Source: Exiguobacterium sp.
Lineage (GTDB): Bacteria; Bacillota; Bacilli; Exiguobacteriales; Exiguobacteriaceae
Reading direction: 5' to 3'
Length of the DNA stretch: 38,127 nt
NCBI RefSeq assembly: GCF_020832205.1
Contig: NZ_JAFIFD010000022.1
Span: 1-38,127, forward strand
Made by a program: the position numbers and the translations under genes. Below the pieces are notes generated by a model that did no database searches, was not told where the DNA came from, and saw nothing but the letters and a program-made list of their open reading frames with translations. Shown here in pieces: positions 1-7,461 of the stretch (positions within the stretch are counted from its first letter, which is position 1; each line of letters begins with the position of its first letter).

Positions 1-1092
1 ATTTTGATTTTCCAGGCGCAACTGACAAACTTTGAAGGAGAGAGCTGGATCATTTGGGCGATTGTCGCCGGATCACTCGCCATCATCTTCTTGTTCCCGC
101 GCATCAACAAGATGATTCCAGCTCCGCTCGTCGCGATCGTCGTCATGACGATTCTGGCGATCACGCTCGGTCTTGAAACGAAAAACATCGGCGATATGGG
201 GACAATCTCAGCAACGCTACCGGAATTTTTATTCCCGAACGTCCCGTTGACGTTTGAGACGTTGATGATCATCCTCCCTTACTCGATCTCCCTCGCTTTC
301 GTCGGATTGATCGAATCGCTCCTCACGGCGCAAATCGTCGATGACATGACAGGTACGGATTCGAACAAGAACCGTGAGTCAAAAGGTCAAGGCATCTCGA
401 ACATCATCGCCGGCTTCTTTGGCGGAATGCCAGGCTGTGCGATGATCGGTCAATCGGTCATCAACGTCTCGTCAGGTGCACGCGGCCGTCTCTCGACGTT
501 CGTCGCCGGACTTGCTTTGTTCATCATGATCATGACGATGAGCGACATCTTGATGCTCATCCCGGTCGGCGCGCTCGTCGGTGTCATGTTCTTCGTCTCT
601 TACGCGACGTTTGACTGGGGCTCGCTCAAAGGCCTCCGGACGGCTCAAAAGTCGGACACGGTCGTCATGCTCGTCACAGTACTCGTGACGGTGCTCACGC
701 ACGACTTGTCGATCGGTGTATTCGCCGGGATCTTGACGGCGGCAATCTTGTTTGCTGCGAAGATTTCGAAAGTCGAACTCGATCGTAAAATTGACCAAGA
801 TCGGGCCCATTACGTCGTGAACGGTCAATTGTTCTTCGCCTCGACGTCAGAATTCGTCAATCAATTCGACGTCGAAGAAGATCTTGAAGCAGGTGTCAAG
901 CAAGTGACGATCGACTTCTCGAACACGCATCTTTGGGACGACTCGGCCATCGGTGCCATCGACAAAGTCGTCTTCAAATATCGCGCGCTCGGGATCGAGC
1001 CGGAGCTCTTGAACTTGAACAAAGATTCAGAGAAACTACTCAACACGCTCGCGCTTCATTTGAAACAACAAGATGCGAACACTGGACATTGA
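1..1092 (+). CDS. SulP family anion transporter, 5'-truncated
   Basis: The reading frame is open from the first base, so the gene starts before the window; 363 residues are visible against roughly 480-560 for whole family members. The visible part holds the later membrane helices of a SulP/SLC26 carrier (for example the hydrophobic stretches near residues 15-55, 95-110 and 165-200). A cytoplasmic C-terminal STAS domain follows at about residues 265-355, with the typical run VTIDFSNTHLWDDSAIGAID. SulP proteins move sulfate, bicarbonate or other anions through the membrane, with the STAS domain regulating them; the substrate here cannot be told. A UspA gene follows after 72 bases, a pairing that suggests stress-linked ion transport, though this is inference. 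Confidence 0.9.
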   Translation: MLIFQAQLTNFEGESWIIWAIVAGSLAIIFLFPRINKMIPAPLVAIVVMTILAITLGLETKNIGDMGTISATLPEFLFPNVPLTFETLMIILPYSISLAFVGLIESLLTAQIVDDMTGTDSNKNRESKGQGISNIIAGFFGGMPGCAMIGQSVINVSSGARGRLSTFVAGLALFIMIMTMSDILMLIPVGALVGVMFFVSYATFDWGSLKGLRTAQKSDTVVMLVTVLVTVLTHDLSIGVFAGILTAAILFAAKISKVELDRKIDQDRAHYVVNGQLFFASTSEFVNQFDVEEDLEAGVKQVTIDFSNTHLWDDSAIGAIDKVVFKYRALGIEPELLNLNKDSEKLLNTLALHLKQQDANTGH

Positions 1093-1164
1093 TGAAATTT
1101 CTGTCCGTCACGTCGGTCAATCGCATATACTAAAAAGAGAATGTGTGAAAGAGGAGGACTTGTA

Positions 1165-1578
1165 ATGGGAAAGGTATTTATCGCGGCAGATGGGTCTGCC
1201 CACTCGAAACGTGCGCTTGAGAAAGCGATTCAACTCGCCAAGGCGTCAAACGCTTCAATCGATCTCGTTCACGTCATCAGCGCGAAAGAATCAAAAGAAG
1301 CCGCGCTCAACTCAACGGGCAAGATTGACCTCGAGACAAAACGTCAACGCATGCTTCAGCCGCTCTTCGACTTGATTGAAGCGGAAGGCATCGCGTATGA
1401 GTACATCGAGCTCCGTGGTGAGCCGGATGTCGAGCTCGTCAAGTACGCCAACCACGAACCTTACGAGTACGTTGTTGTCGGATCACGCGGATTGAATGCG
1501 TTCCAAGAATTCGTCCTCGGCAGCGTCAGCCACAAGCTCGCCAAGCGGGCACTCGCCCCAGTCATCATTGTCAAATGA
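1165..1578 (+). CDS. Universal stress protein UspA family
   Basis: A single-domain UspA fold of 137 residues, the usual length. The N-terminus MGKVFIAADGS and the C-terminal run GSRGLNAFQEFVLGSVS match the UspA ATP-binding pattern G-x2-G-x9-G-S, so this is probably an ATP-binding type. The ATG at 1165 is chosen because GAGGAGG lies eight bases upstream (1151-1157); an in-frame ATG at 1141 has no such site. UspA proteins are soluble cytoplasmic dimers made under starvation, oxidative or other stress; their molecular action is mostly unknown. A T-tailed hairpin directly after the stop codon ends the unit. Confidence 0.93.
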   Translation: MGKVFIAADGSAHSKRALEKAIQLAKASNASIDLVHVISAKESKEAALNSTGKIDLETKRQRMLQPLFDLIEAEGIAYEYIELRGEPDVELVKYANHEPYEYVVVGSRGLNAFQEFVLGSVSHKLAKRALAPVIIVK

Positions 1579-1582
1579 GTAT

Positions 1583-1615
1583 ATCCCTTTCTCCGCTACG
1601 AGAAAGGGATTTTTT
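1583..1615 (+). terminator. Rho-independent terminator after uspA
   Basis: A perfect 11-bp stem (1583-1593 with 1600-1610, ATCCCTTTCTC against GAGAAAGGGAT) with a six-base loop is followed by five T residues. It begins four bases after the uspA stop codon. Confidence 0.93.
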
Positions 1616-1682
1616 GTGTCCGATACAGGAACGGCACCGTCTCTGTGGAATGAAGTATGTATTGAATAAAGGAGGAATTCGA

Positions 1683-1889
1683 ATGGAAATCGCAAACGAT
1701 CCCAATATGTTACTGCTCATCTTATTGCCCTTGCTCATCCTGCAACTCGTCTTACTGACGTTCGCCTTGATTGACTTGTTCAAACGAAGCGAGACGAACG
1801 GGCCGAAATGGGTATGGTTGCTCGTCATCATCTTTATGAACATCCTCGGGCCGATCATCTACTTCCTCTGGGGACGGACGAAACGATGA
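1683..1889 (+). CDS. Small membrane protein, PLDc_N / YxlE-like
   Basis: A 68-residue protein with two hydrophobic segments (about residues 8-30 and 41-62) separated by a short charged stretch RSETNGPKWVW. The motif NGPKWVWLLV-IIFMNILGPIIYFLWGR is typical of the phospholipase-D N-terminal-like (PLDc_N) family, which includes Bacillus subtilis YxlE. Start ATG at 1683 has GGAGG (1671-1675) at good spacing. Its stop codon overlaps the next start (ATGA at 1886-1889), so it is translationally coupled to an ABC ATPase and then a permease, the order of yxlE-yxlF-yxlG. In B. subtilis YxlE is reported as a negative regulator of sigma Y; no sigma-Y gene is visible here. Confidence 0.85.
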   Translation: MEIANDPNMLLLILLPLLILQLVLLTFALIDLFKRSETNGPKWVWLLVIIFMNILGPIIYFLWGRTKR

Positions 1890-2731
1890 ACGTCAGCCAC
1901 CTTACGAAACGGTTCGGCACGTTCACCGCTCTAGACGACGTCAGCTTTTCTTTGCGCCCGGGCTGCACATCGCTCCTCGGTGAGAACGGTGCCGGGAAGA
2001 CGACGCTCCTCAACATGATGGCGCGCGTGACGACCCCGACGTCCGGTGAACTCATCGGCCATGACAACATCCGGGTCGGCTACTTGCCGCAGCGCCCGGC
2101 ACTCTATCCGTCGCTCACTCCGGTGGAGACGATCCGGTACGCTGGCGAGCTGACCGGAACGAAACCAGATCCCATGAAACTGCTTGCCCGTGTCGGTCTC
2201 GACCCGGTCGACCGGTCGGCGGCACAACTGTCCGGCGGGATGCGCCAACGGCTCGGGATTGCCCAAGCGCTCGTCCACGACCCGGAACTGCTGCTGCTCG
2301 ATGAGCCCGTATCCGCGCTCGACCCGCGCGGTCGACGCGAAGTGCTCGATCTGTTGAGCGACTTGAAACAAGAACGGATGATTCTTTACTCGACGCACGT
2401 CTTGCCAGACGCCGAAGAGGCGAGCGACTGGGTACTGTTGCTCCGGCAAGGCAAACTGCTCATGGAAGGGACGGTCACGGACCTGCTCGGGTCAAAATCA
2501 TCGATTCAACTCCGACTGTTCGACGATCCGACGACAATTGACGTCTGGACCGCGCTGCCGGGCGTCGTACGTGTGACCCGCTCCGGGACGTCTTGGGAAC
2601 TCGAGACGTCAGCGAAAGACGTGACCGAACGAGCCATCCTAAAAACGATTCTCGAGCATGGCTTGCGTGTCCAATCGCTCCACGTCGGCCACCCTTCGCT
2701 CGAGTCACTCTTCTTGGAGGTGAACGCATGA
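1886..2731 (+). CDS. ABC transporter ATP-binding protein, YxlF-like
   Basis: A 281-residue nucleotide-binding subunit. Walker A is GENGAGKT at residues 32-39, the signature LSGGM at 115-119, Walker B LLLLDEP at 135-141, and the switch histidine in STH at 169-171. The last 90 residues form the C-terminal extension usual in ABC-2 type exporters of the CcmA/NatA class. The start overlaps the yxlE-like stop by four bases and the stop overlaps the permease start by four, so the three genes are one operon. It should power the 2728 permease at the membrane. The cargo is unknown; B. subtilis YxlF/YxlG has been tied to control of sigma Y rather than to a known substrate. Confidence 0.93.
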   Translation: MNVSHLTKRFGTFTALDDVSFSLRPGCTSLLGENGAGKTTLLNMMARVTTPTSGELIGHDNIRVGYLPQRPALYPSLTPVETIRYAGELTGTKPDPMKLLARVGLDPVDRSAAQLSGGMRQRLGIAQALVHDPELLLLDEPVSALDPRGRREVLDLLSDLKQERMILYSTHVLPDAEEASDWVLLLRQGKLLMEGTVTDLLGSKSSIQLRLFDDPTTIDVWTALPGVVRVTRSGTSWELETSAKDVTERAILKTILEHGLRVQSLHVGHPSLESLFLEVNA

Positions 2732-3486
2732 AAACCGCCATCTTTAAACAAGAATGGAAAGAGTCGTGGCGCAACAAACGGCTCATCTGGGTGCCGGTCG
2801 CCCTCATGCTCCTGGCGGCGATGCAACCGCTGACGCTCTACTTCTTACCGGACATTTTGGCAGCCGGCGGCAACTTGCCGGAAGGTGCTGTCATCGAGAT
2901 CCCGCCACCGTCACCGGCGGAAGTGCTGTTGTCAGCTGGCGAGCAGTTACGGCAAATCGGGCTGCTCGTCGTCTTGTTGTCGGCGATGCATACGTTCAGT
3001 CAAGAACGGTCGCTCGGCACGCTCGCCTGGCTGAAGTCGCTCCATATCCCGGCCACACGGATCGTCGTCAGCAAATGGGCCCATTATGCCCTTCTGTCTT
3101 CTGTCTCAATCTTGCTCGCCCAAGGTACGGCCGCCTACTACACGTTCATTTTGTTCGACAAGTTCGATGTGACGGACTTCGCCGTTTCGACGGGTTTGCT
3201 GATCGTCCATTTCCTCGTCCAACTGTCCATCTTCTTCCTGTTCGCGGCGCTGCTCGAGAGCGGACTCGTCGCGCTCGTCATCACGCTCGGTGGCCATCTC
3301 GTCCTCTCGCTCCTCATCGGTTGGCTCGAGTGGGACTGGTTGCCGTGGCGGCTCGGCGGCATGTCCGGGGAAGTGCTCCTCATGGATGTAGAACCGCTGT
3401 TTGCGCTCTTGACCGGAGTCGGAATGATCGCCGGCTGTCTCGTCGTCGCCTCGAAGCAGTTGCGATTTTTAAGTAAATCGTCCTGA
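2728..3486 (+). CDS. ABC-2 type permease, YxlG-like
   Basis: A 252-residue integral membrane protein with about six hydrophobic segments: residues 22-42, then a short outer loop with EIPPPSPAEV, 72-90, 112-132, 145-170, 180-200 and 220-240. Start ATG at 2728 is preceded by TTGGAGG (2714-2720) and overlaps the ATPase stop codon. It is the membrane half of the transporter begun at 1886, third in a yxlEFG-like order. No terminator is visible after it; a possible sigma-B type promoter for the next gene begins 34 bases downstream. Substrate unknown. Confidence 0.88.
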   Translation: MKTAIFKQEWKESWRNKRLIWVPVALMLLAAMQPLTLYFLPDILAAGGNLPEGAVIEIPPPSPAEVLLSAGEQLRQIGLLVVLLSAMHTFSQERSLGTLAWLKSLHIPATRIVVSKWAHYALLSSVSILLAQGTAAYYTFILFDKFDVTDFAVSTGLLIVHFLVQLSIFFLFAALLESGLVALVITLGGHLVLSLLIGWLEWDWLPWRLGGMSGEVLLMDVEPLFALLTGVGMIAGCLVVASKQLRFLSKSS

Positions 3487-3519
3487 ACCAAGTCCTAGAA
3501 AAATAGGTCCCGTCCACCC

Positions 3520-3544
3520 GTTCATCCCATATCATTTCGGGTAT
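3520..3544 (+). promoter_or_regulatory. Candidate sigma-B type promoter upstream of the wall-binding peptidase gene
   Basis: GTTCAT (3520-3525), a 13-base spacer and GGGTAT (3539-3544). The -10 matches the sigma-B consensus GGGTAT fully and the -35 matches GTTTAA at four of six positions, with the usual spacing. It lies 57 bases before the start codon at 3601. Confidence 0.5.
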
Positions 3545-3600
3545 AGAATGACTACAAAATAATTCCAATTTTGTCTGATGATGATGGAGGGATGAACAGG

Positions 3601-5154
3601 ATGCGATATGTATGGATGGTGGTGCTCGGTTTCGCGCTGCTCTTGCCGATTCACGCCGAGGCCGGATTCGAGACGACACCGGCCGGGACCGTGTATACGG
3701 CGGCTGACGGGACACTGTTAACCGGTTGGCAGACGATTGACGGCAAGGCGTATTATTTCGACGCAAACGGCATCATGGTGACCGGATGGCAATTGATCGA
3801 ACAGGCTACATATTATTTTAATCCGGACGGTACGCTTGCCACCGGTTGGTTCACGCTTGATGGGAAGCGCTATTTTTCACTTTCGGACGGGAAAAGCGTG
3901 ACCGGCTTCCAACAAATCGATGGGAAGACGTATTTGTTCGGCAGTGACGGTGTGATGCAAAAAGGTTGGCAGACCGTGTCCGGCAAACGTTACTTCTTCC
4001 ACTCGACCGGCGTCATGCTGACCGGATTTTGGACCGTCTCCGGTAACCGGCATTACTTCGCCCCAAACGGCGTGCTGCTCACCGGTTGGCAGACGATCAA
4101 TGGGACGCGCCACTATTTGTTCGCTGACGGCATTATTCGTACCGGCATGTACACGGTCGGCGGCCAAAAGTACTTGTTCCTCACGAACGGCAAGATGGCG
4201 ACCGGGTGGCAAACGTACGGGACGAATGTCTATTACTTCGGAGCGGACGGCGTACGCCGGCACGGACTCCAATCGATTGGCGGGAAAGTGTACGGCCTGC
4301 ACCCGACGTACGGCTATCGGTTACGCGGCAAGCAAAAGCTTGACGGCGTCTACTACCATTTCCACTCGACCGGTGTCCGTGAGACCGGTTGGAAGTATAC
4401 GACCCAATATGAATACTACGGACCGGCACTCATGAAGAAAACCGATTGGCAACTGATCAACGGCAACTGGTATTATTTCGACACGTCCGGGCTCATGTAT
4501 AAAAACAAGCGGGTCGGCAACGCCACGTTCGACAGTCGCGGCGCCTATGCGCCGGGCTTGTCCGTTTATAAGATGAACGTTCCGCTCTATCGCCAGTTCC
4601 AGATGGGCTATCCGTCCGGCTGCGAGTTCTTCTCACTCAAGATGGCACTTGAAAAGAAAGGTCGCGTCGTCAGCGCCGAGACGCTCTACCGCGAGATGCC
4701 GAAAAGCATGTGGAACGCCCGCTATGAAAACCGGCTCTATCGTTGGGTCGACCCGAACGTCATGTTCACCGGCGACCCGAAAGGTACGCTAGGCAAATAT
4801 CGCAACTACGGCATCTACCCGAAAGGCATGATCGGCTTCTCCAGTAAATATCGCCCTGTGAAAGACATCTCCGGCCAAGGACTCGCCGCGATCGAGCGAG
4901 AACTGTCGATGGGCAACCCGGTCATCGTCTGGGCGAGCGTCGACTTCAAGACGCCGTACGGCCACTTCAATTGGTACACGGCCTCGAACCAAAAGTTCAC
5001 CGGCTTCTTGAACTACCACGTCATGCTCGCGACGGGTTATGACAAATCCAATCTTTACATCAACGACCCGTACCGCGGCCGGCTCACCATTCCGAAATCA
5101 CAAGTGAGCGCCGTCATGGGCGCGACCGGATGGAAAGCGTTATCGGTCCGTTAA
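3601..5154 (+). CDS. Secreted wall-binding-repeat protein with C39-like cysteine peptidase domain
   Basis: A 517-residue exported protein. Residues 1-22 are a signal peptide ending HAEA-G. Residues about 27-300 hold 13 aromatic-rich units of about 20 residues of the type TGWQTIDGKAYYFDANGIMV, the choline/glucan-binding (CW_binding) repeat class that attaches proteins to wall polymers. The C-terminal 185 residues are a papain-fold Peptidase_C39_2-like domain: candidate catalytic Cys341 in GYPSGCEFFS, His473 in NYHVMLATGY, and Asp489 in INDPYRG. ATG at 3601 is preferred because GGAGG (3586-3590) sits ten bases upstream and the signal peptide starts there; an ATG at 3592 is too close to that site. 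Target unknown: it could cut wall peptides, secreted proteins or a peptide signal. A sigma-B-like promoter lies upstream. Confidence 0.9.
   Translation: MRYVWMVVLGFALLLPIHAEAGFETTPAGTVYTAADGTLLTGWQTIDGKAYYFDANGIMVTGWQLIEQATYYFNPDGTLATGWFTLDGKRYFSLSDGKSVTGFQQIDGKTYLFGSDGVMQKGWQTVSGKRYFFHSTGVMLTGFWTVSGNRHYFAPNGVLLTGWQTINGTRHYLFADGIIRTGMYTVGGQKYLFLTNGKMATGWQTYGTNVYYFGADGVRRHGLQSIGGKVYGLHPTYGYRLRGKQKLDGVYYHFHSTGVRETGWKYTTQYEYYGPALMKKTDWQLINGNWYYFDTSGLMYKNKRVGNATFDSRGAYAPGLSVYKMNVPLYRQFQMGYPSGCEFFSLKMALEKKGRVVSAETLYREMPKSMWNARYENRLYRWVDPNVMFTGDPKGTLGKYRNYGIYPKGMIGFSSKYRPVKDISGQGLAAIERELSMGNPVIVWASVDFKTPYGHFNWYTASNQKFTGFLNYHVMLATGYDKSNLYINDPYRGRLTIPKSQVSAVMGATGWKALSVR
3703..4503 (+). repeat. Array of about 60-bp coding repeats (wall-binding units)
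   Basis: Thirteen tandem units of about 60 bp, most opening with an ACCGG-type codon pair (Thr-Gly) followed by TGG/TTC and a conserved GGx-Tyr-Tyr/Phe core. They diverge at DNA level but keep the T-G-W...Y-Y-F...G pattern. The last units (residues 228-300) are the most degenerate: one has lost the Trp and one has TDWQ in place of TGWQ. Confidence 0.85.
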
Positions 5155-5161
5155 TCCATTC

Positions 5162-5190
5162 AAGGCCTGCTCAACCGAGCGGCCTTTTTT
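5162..5190 (+). terminator. Rho-independent terminator after the C39-like gene
   Basis: Stem AAGGCC (5162-5167) with GGCCTT (5181-5186), continued by GCTC/GAGC with one bulged T, loop AACC, and a T run to 5190. It starts seven bases after the stop codon. Confidence 0.9.
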
Positions 5191-5243
5191 AGGTATTACG
5201 AACTAAATTAAGAAATAAAATTTCCTATTTATTATAAATATTA

Positions 5244-5271
5244 TTGAATTAAAAATACAAAATGTTACACT
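5244..5271 (+). promoter_or_regulatory. Candidate sigma-A promoter of the NamZ-like gene
   Basis: TTGAAT (5244-5249), a 16-base AT-rich spacer and TACACT (5266-5271). Each hexamer matches the consensus at four positions, and it lies in a locally very AT-rich stretch 48 bases before the start codon. Confidence 0.4.
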
Positions 5272-5283
5272 TCGGGATAAGTA

Positions 5284-5297
5284 GTGAAGCGCTTACA
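5284..5297 (+). promoter_or_regulatory. cre-like half-palindrome downstream of the NamZ promoter
   Basis: GTGAAGCGCTTACA carries a perfect CcpA-type half site CGCTTACA and an imperfect left half. It lies just downstream of the presumed transcription start, a position where CcpA can block elongation. It matches about 7 of 10 defined consensus positions, so it is only suggestive. Confidence 0.3.
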
Positions 5298-5318
5298 TTT
5301 TCTGAAGGAGGAACACTT

Positions 5319-6554
5319 ATGAAAAAATGGATTGGGGGCGTCGCCGCCCTGACGCTCATCACCTCGTCGCTCGTCATGCTCGAGACGGACGCCAAATCGG
5401 TGCCGAAGAAACCGAAAGTCGAACTCGGCGTCGAGCGACTCCTCGACAACCCGGAACTGCTCGCCGGGAAGCGCGTCGGCTTGATCACGAACCCGACCGG
5501 TGTCGATTCGTCGATGACGAGCATCGTCGACTTGTTCCACAACTCGGACGACTTTGACTTGACCGCGCTCTATGGCCCGGAGCACGGCGTCCGCGGTGAC
5601 GCCCAAGCCGGCGCCACGGTCAGTTCGTACATCGATGACGTGACCGGCCTGCCGGTGTACAGCCTATACGGCGCGACGCGGAAGCCGACTCCGGAGATGC
5701 TCGCAGACGTCGACGTGCTCGTCTTCGACATTCAAGACGTCGGCACACGCTACTACACGTACATCTACACGATGGCGTATGCGATGGAAGCGGCAGCGGA
5801 GAACGACATCCCGTTCGTCGTCCTTGATCGCCCGAACCCGCAAGGCGGACTCCGTGTCGACGGACCGGTGCTCGATCCGGCCTACTCTAGCTTCATCGGC
5901 CTCTACCCGATCCCGCTCAAACACGGCATGACCGTCGGCGAGCTCGCCGGCTTGTTCAACACGGAGTATCAGATCCAAGCCGACCTCGAAGTCGTCAAGA
6001 TGAAGGGCTGGAAACGGTCGATGCTGTACGAGGATACGGGACTCCCGTTCGTCATGCCGTCACCGAACATGCCGACGACGGACACGGTCAACGTCTATCC
6101 GGCGACCGGGTTATTTGAAGGAACGAACTTGTCGGAAGGCCGCGGTACGACAAAGCCGTTCGAGTTGATCGGCGCACCGTATATCAAAGCGCATGAGTAC
6201 GCCAAGACGCTGAACGACCTCGACCTTCCTGGCGTGACGTTCCGCGCCGCTTCGTTCACGCCGACGTTCTCGAAGAACGCGGGCAAACTGTCGCATGGCG
6301 TCGAAGTGTACGTCACGGAACCGACGAAGTTCGAGGCGGTCAAGACCGGCATCGCCATGGTGAAGACGGCGCACGACTTGTATCCGGACGACTTTGAGTT
6401 CCTCGCGAACGACTTCATCACGAAGTTGACCGGCAACGCCTACGTGAAAGACATGATCCTCGCCGGTGAGCCGCTCGAGGCGATCATGACGAAAGTCAAT
6501 GCCGAGCGCGACGCGTTCTTGCCGATTCGGAAAGAATATCTGTTGTATAAATAA
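5319..6554 (+). CDS. namZ: Secreted exo-beta-N-acetylmuramidase, NamZ/DUF1343 family
   Basis: A 411-residue protein with an N-terminal signal peptide (residues 1-25, MKKW then a hydrophobic core). Family DUF1343 blocks are all present: YGPEHGVRGDAQAG, VFDIQDVGTRYYTYIY, VLDRPNPQGG, PSPNMPT and NLSEGRGTTKPFELIGAP. B. subtilis NamZ (YbbC) removes N-acetylmuramic acid from the non-reducing end of peptidoglycan fragments, outside the cell, for muropeptide recovery. Start ATG at 5319 follows AAGGAGG at 5305-5311. The usual partners (MurNAc transporter, NagZ, amidase) are not next to it, so here it is a single-gene unit with its own promoter and a strong terminator. A cre-like site suggests carbon-source control. 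The family call is firm; the exact specificity is inferred. Confidence 0.9.
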   Translation: MKKWIGGVAALTLITSSLVMLETDAKSVPKKPKVELGVERLLDNPELLAGKRVGLITNPTGVDSSMTSIVDLFHNSDDFDLTALYGPEHGVRGDAQAGATVSSYIDDVTGLPVYSLYGATRKPTPEMLADVDVLVFDIQDVGTRYYTYIYTMAYAMEAAAENDIPFVVLDRPNPQGGLRVDGPVLDPAYSSFIGLYPIPLKHGMTVGELAGLFNTEYQIQADLEVVKMKGWKRSMLYEDTGLPFVMPSPNMPTTDTVNVYPATGLFEGTNLSEGRGTTKPFELIGAPYIKAHEYAKTLNDLDLPGVTFRAASFTPTFSKNAGKLSHGVEVYVTEPTKFEAVKTGIAMVKTAHDLYPDDFEFLANDFITKLTGNAYVKDMILAGEPLEAIMTKVNAERDAFLPIRKEYLLYK

Positions 6555-6581
6555 GTACCAATTATTTCAGCGCTAATTATG

Positions 6582-6618
6582 AAAAGGGCATCGAAGCCGT
6601 TCATTCGATGCCTTTTTC
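6582..6618. terminator. Bidirectional terminator between convergent genes
   Basis: A long stem (about 6582-6596 with 6604-6618) around GGCATCGAA/TTCGATGCC, with A residues on one side and T residues on the other, so it can serve the NamZ gene on plus and the SUKH gene on minus. Confidence 0.92.
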
Positions 6619-6621
6619 ATG

Positions 6622-7275
6622 CTATATCTCAAGTGCTAGCCACGACCTGAATCGAATGGCCGCTTCACCTTCTGTTTGGATTCCGCTCGTCGAACTCGTC
6701 GTGAATGGGAGCCATCGAAAATCTTCACACCCAACAAAACCTAGCCTAGACGAGTTTTCGATAAATTCGATAAAGTTGTTGGCTAATCGATAGCCGTGCC
6801 CTTCCCCATCATCATGGCTCAGATAAACAATCGGCGCATCATCGACACCGTCACTCAAATCAAAAGCCAAATAATCTCCATTTTCTACTTCGCAAAAGGC
6901 GAGCTTATTGTGCCAGATGACGTCGTACGGATCGTTTACATCTGGAAAAACTACGTTGATCCACTCTTTTCGTTCTTCTTCAAGTCGAGGTAGGGATTTC
7001 AAACCCCACTGAACGGTTCCGCTAGATATTTTTCGAAATTCATGCGGTTGCTCCATGTCATCAGGTAAAGACCAATAAAAGCAGAATTCCCCGGAAAATT
7101 CTAGTAGAACGCGCTTATAACTCTTGGGTAAACTGACCCCTAAACGCTTTTCCATTTGTAAAACTTCATCAGAGGAAGCAGGCTCTGCAATCGTAACTTC
7201 CCCTACTTCTCCACCAAGCTGTTCAACTCTAGAAGCGATGGTATGTACTCGCTTTTTGAATGACACGTAATTCAT
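6622..7275 (-). CDS. SMI1/KNR4 (SUKH) family protein
   Basis: A 217-residue soluble protein with no signal peptide. The SUKH pattern is visible: EVLQMEKRLGVSLPKSYKRV near residues 38-57, a central FCEVENGDYLAFDL, and PIVYLSHDDGEGHGYRLANN before a C-terminal helix. SUKH proteins are often immunity proteins against polymorphic toxins, while others act as cytoplasmic scaffold-like regulators. No toxin gene is beside it, so it is an orphan. Start ATG at 7275 has AAAGGAGGAGA upstream. The gene is more AT-rich than the flanking genes, which may point to later acquisition. Confidence 0.85.
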   Translation of the reverse strand: MNYVSFKKRVHTIASRVEQLGGEVGEVTIAEPASSDEVLQMEKRLGVSLPKSYKRVLLEFSGEFCFYWSLPDDMEQPHEFRKISSGTVQWGLKSLPRLEEERKEWINVVFPDVNDPYDVIWHNKLAFCEVENGDYLAFDLSDGVDDAPIVYLSHDDGEGHGYRLANNFIEFIENSSRLGFVGCEDFRWLPFTTSSTSGIQTEGEAAIRFRSWLALEI

Positions 7276-7461
7276 ATGATTCTCCTCCTTTCATTTATCT
7301 GACTCATCGATACAACTAGTATATCAACTGTTCAATAATAGAGATGCATGTGTTATGTTCACACGAAGCTAGCTACACTTTTTGTAATGAAATGGTAATA
7401 CCCATGATTCTCCTCTTCAATATATTATGAAAGTAGATTATTTGAAAAGGAGTTCTCCATC

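Noticed and set aside
472-828. Long open frame opposite the SulP gene, and similar antisense frames in the GC-rich genes (for example 1931-2449, 9129-10049, 10526-11560, 11322-12647)
   Set aside because: The encoded strings are Arg/Asp/His-rich, lack domains, and mirror real genes on the other strand. This is expected from codon bias in GC-rich DNA.
7282-7461. Promoter for the SH3-CAP gene
   Set aside because: TATATT/TATTAT near 7420 resembles a -10, but no -35 lies at 16-18 bases.
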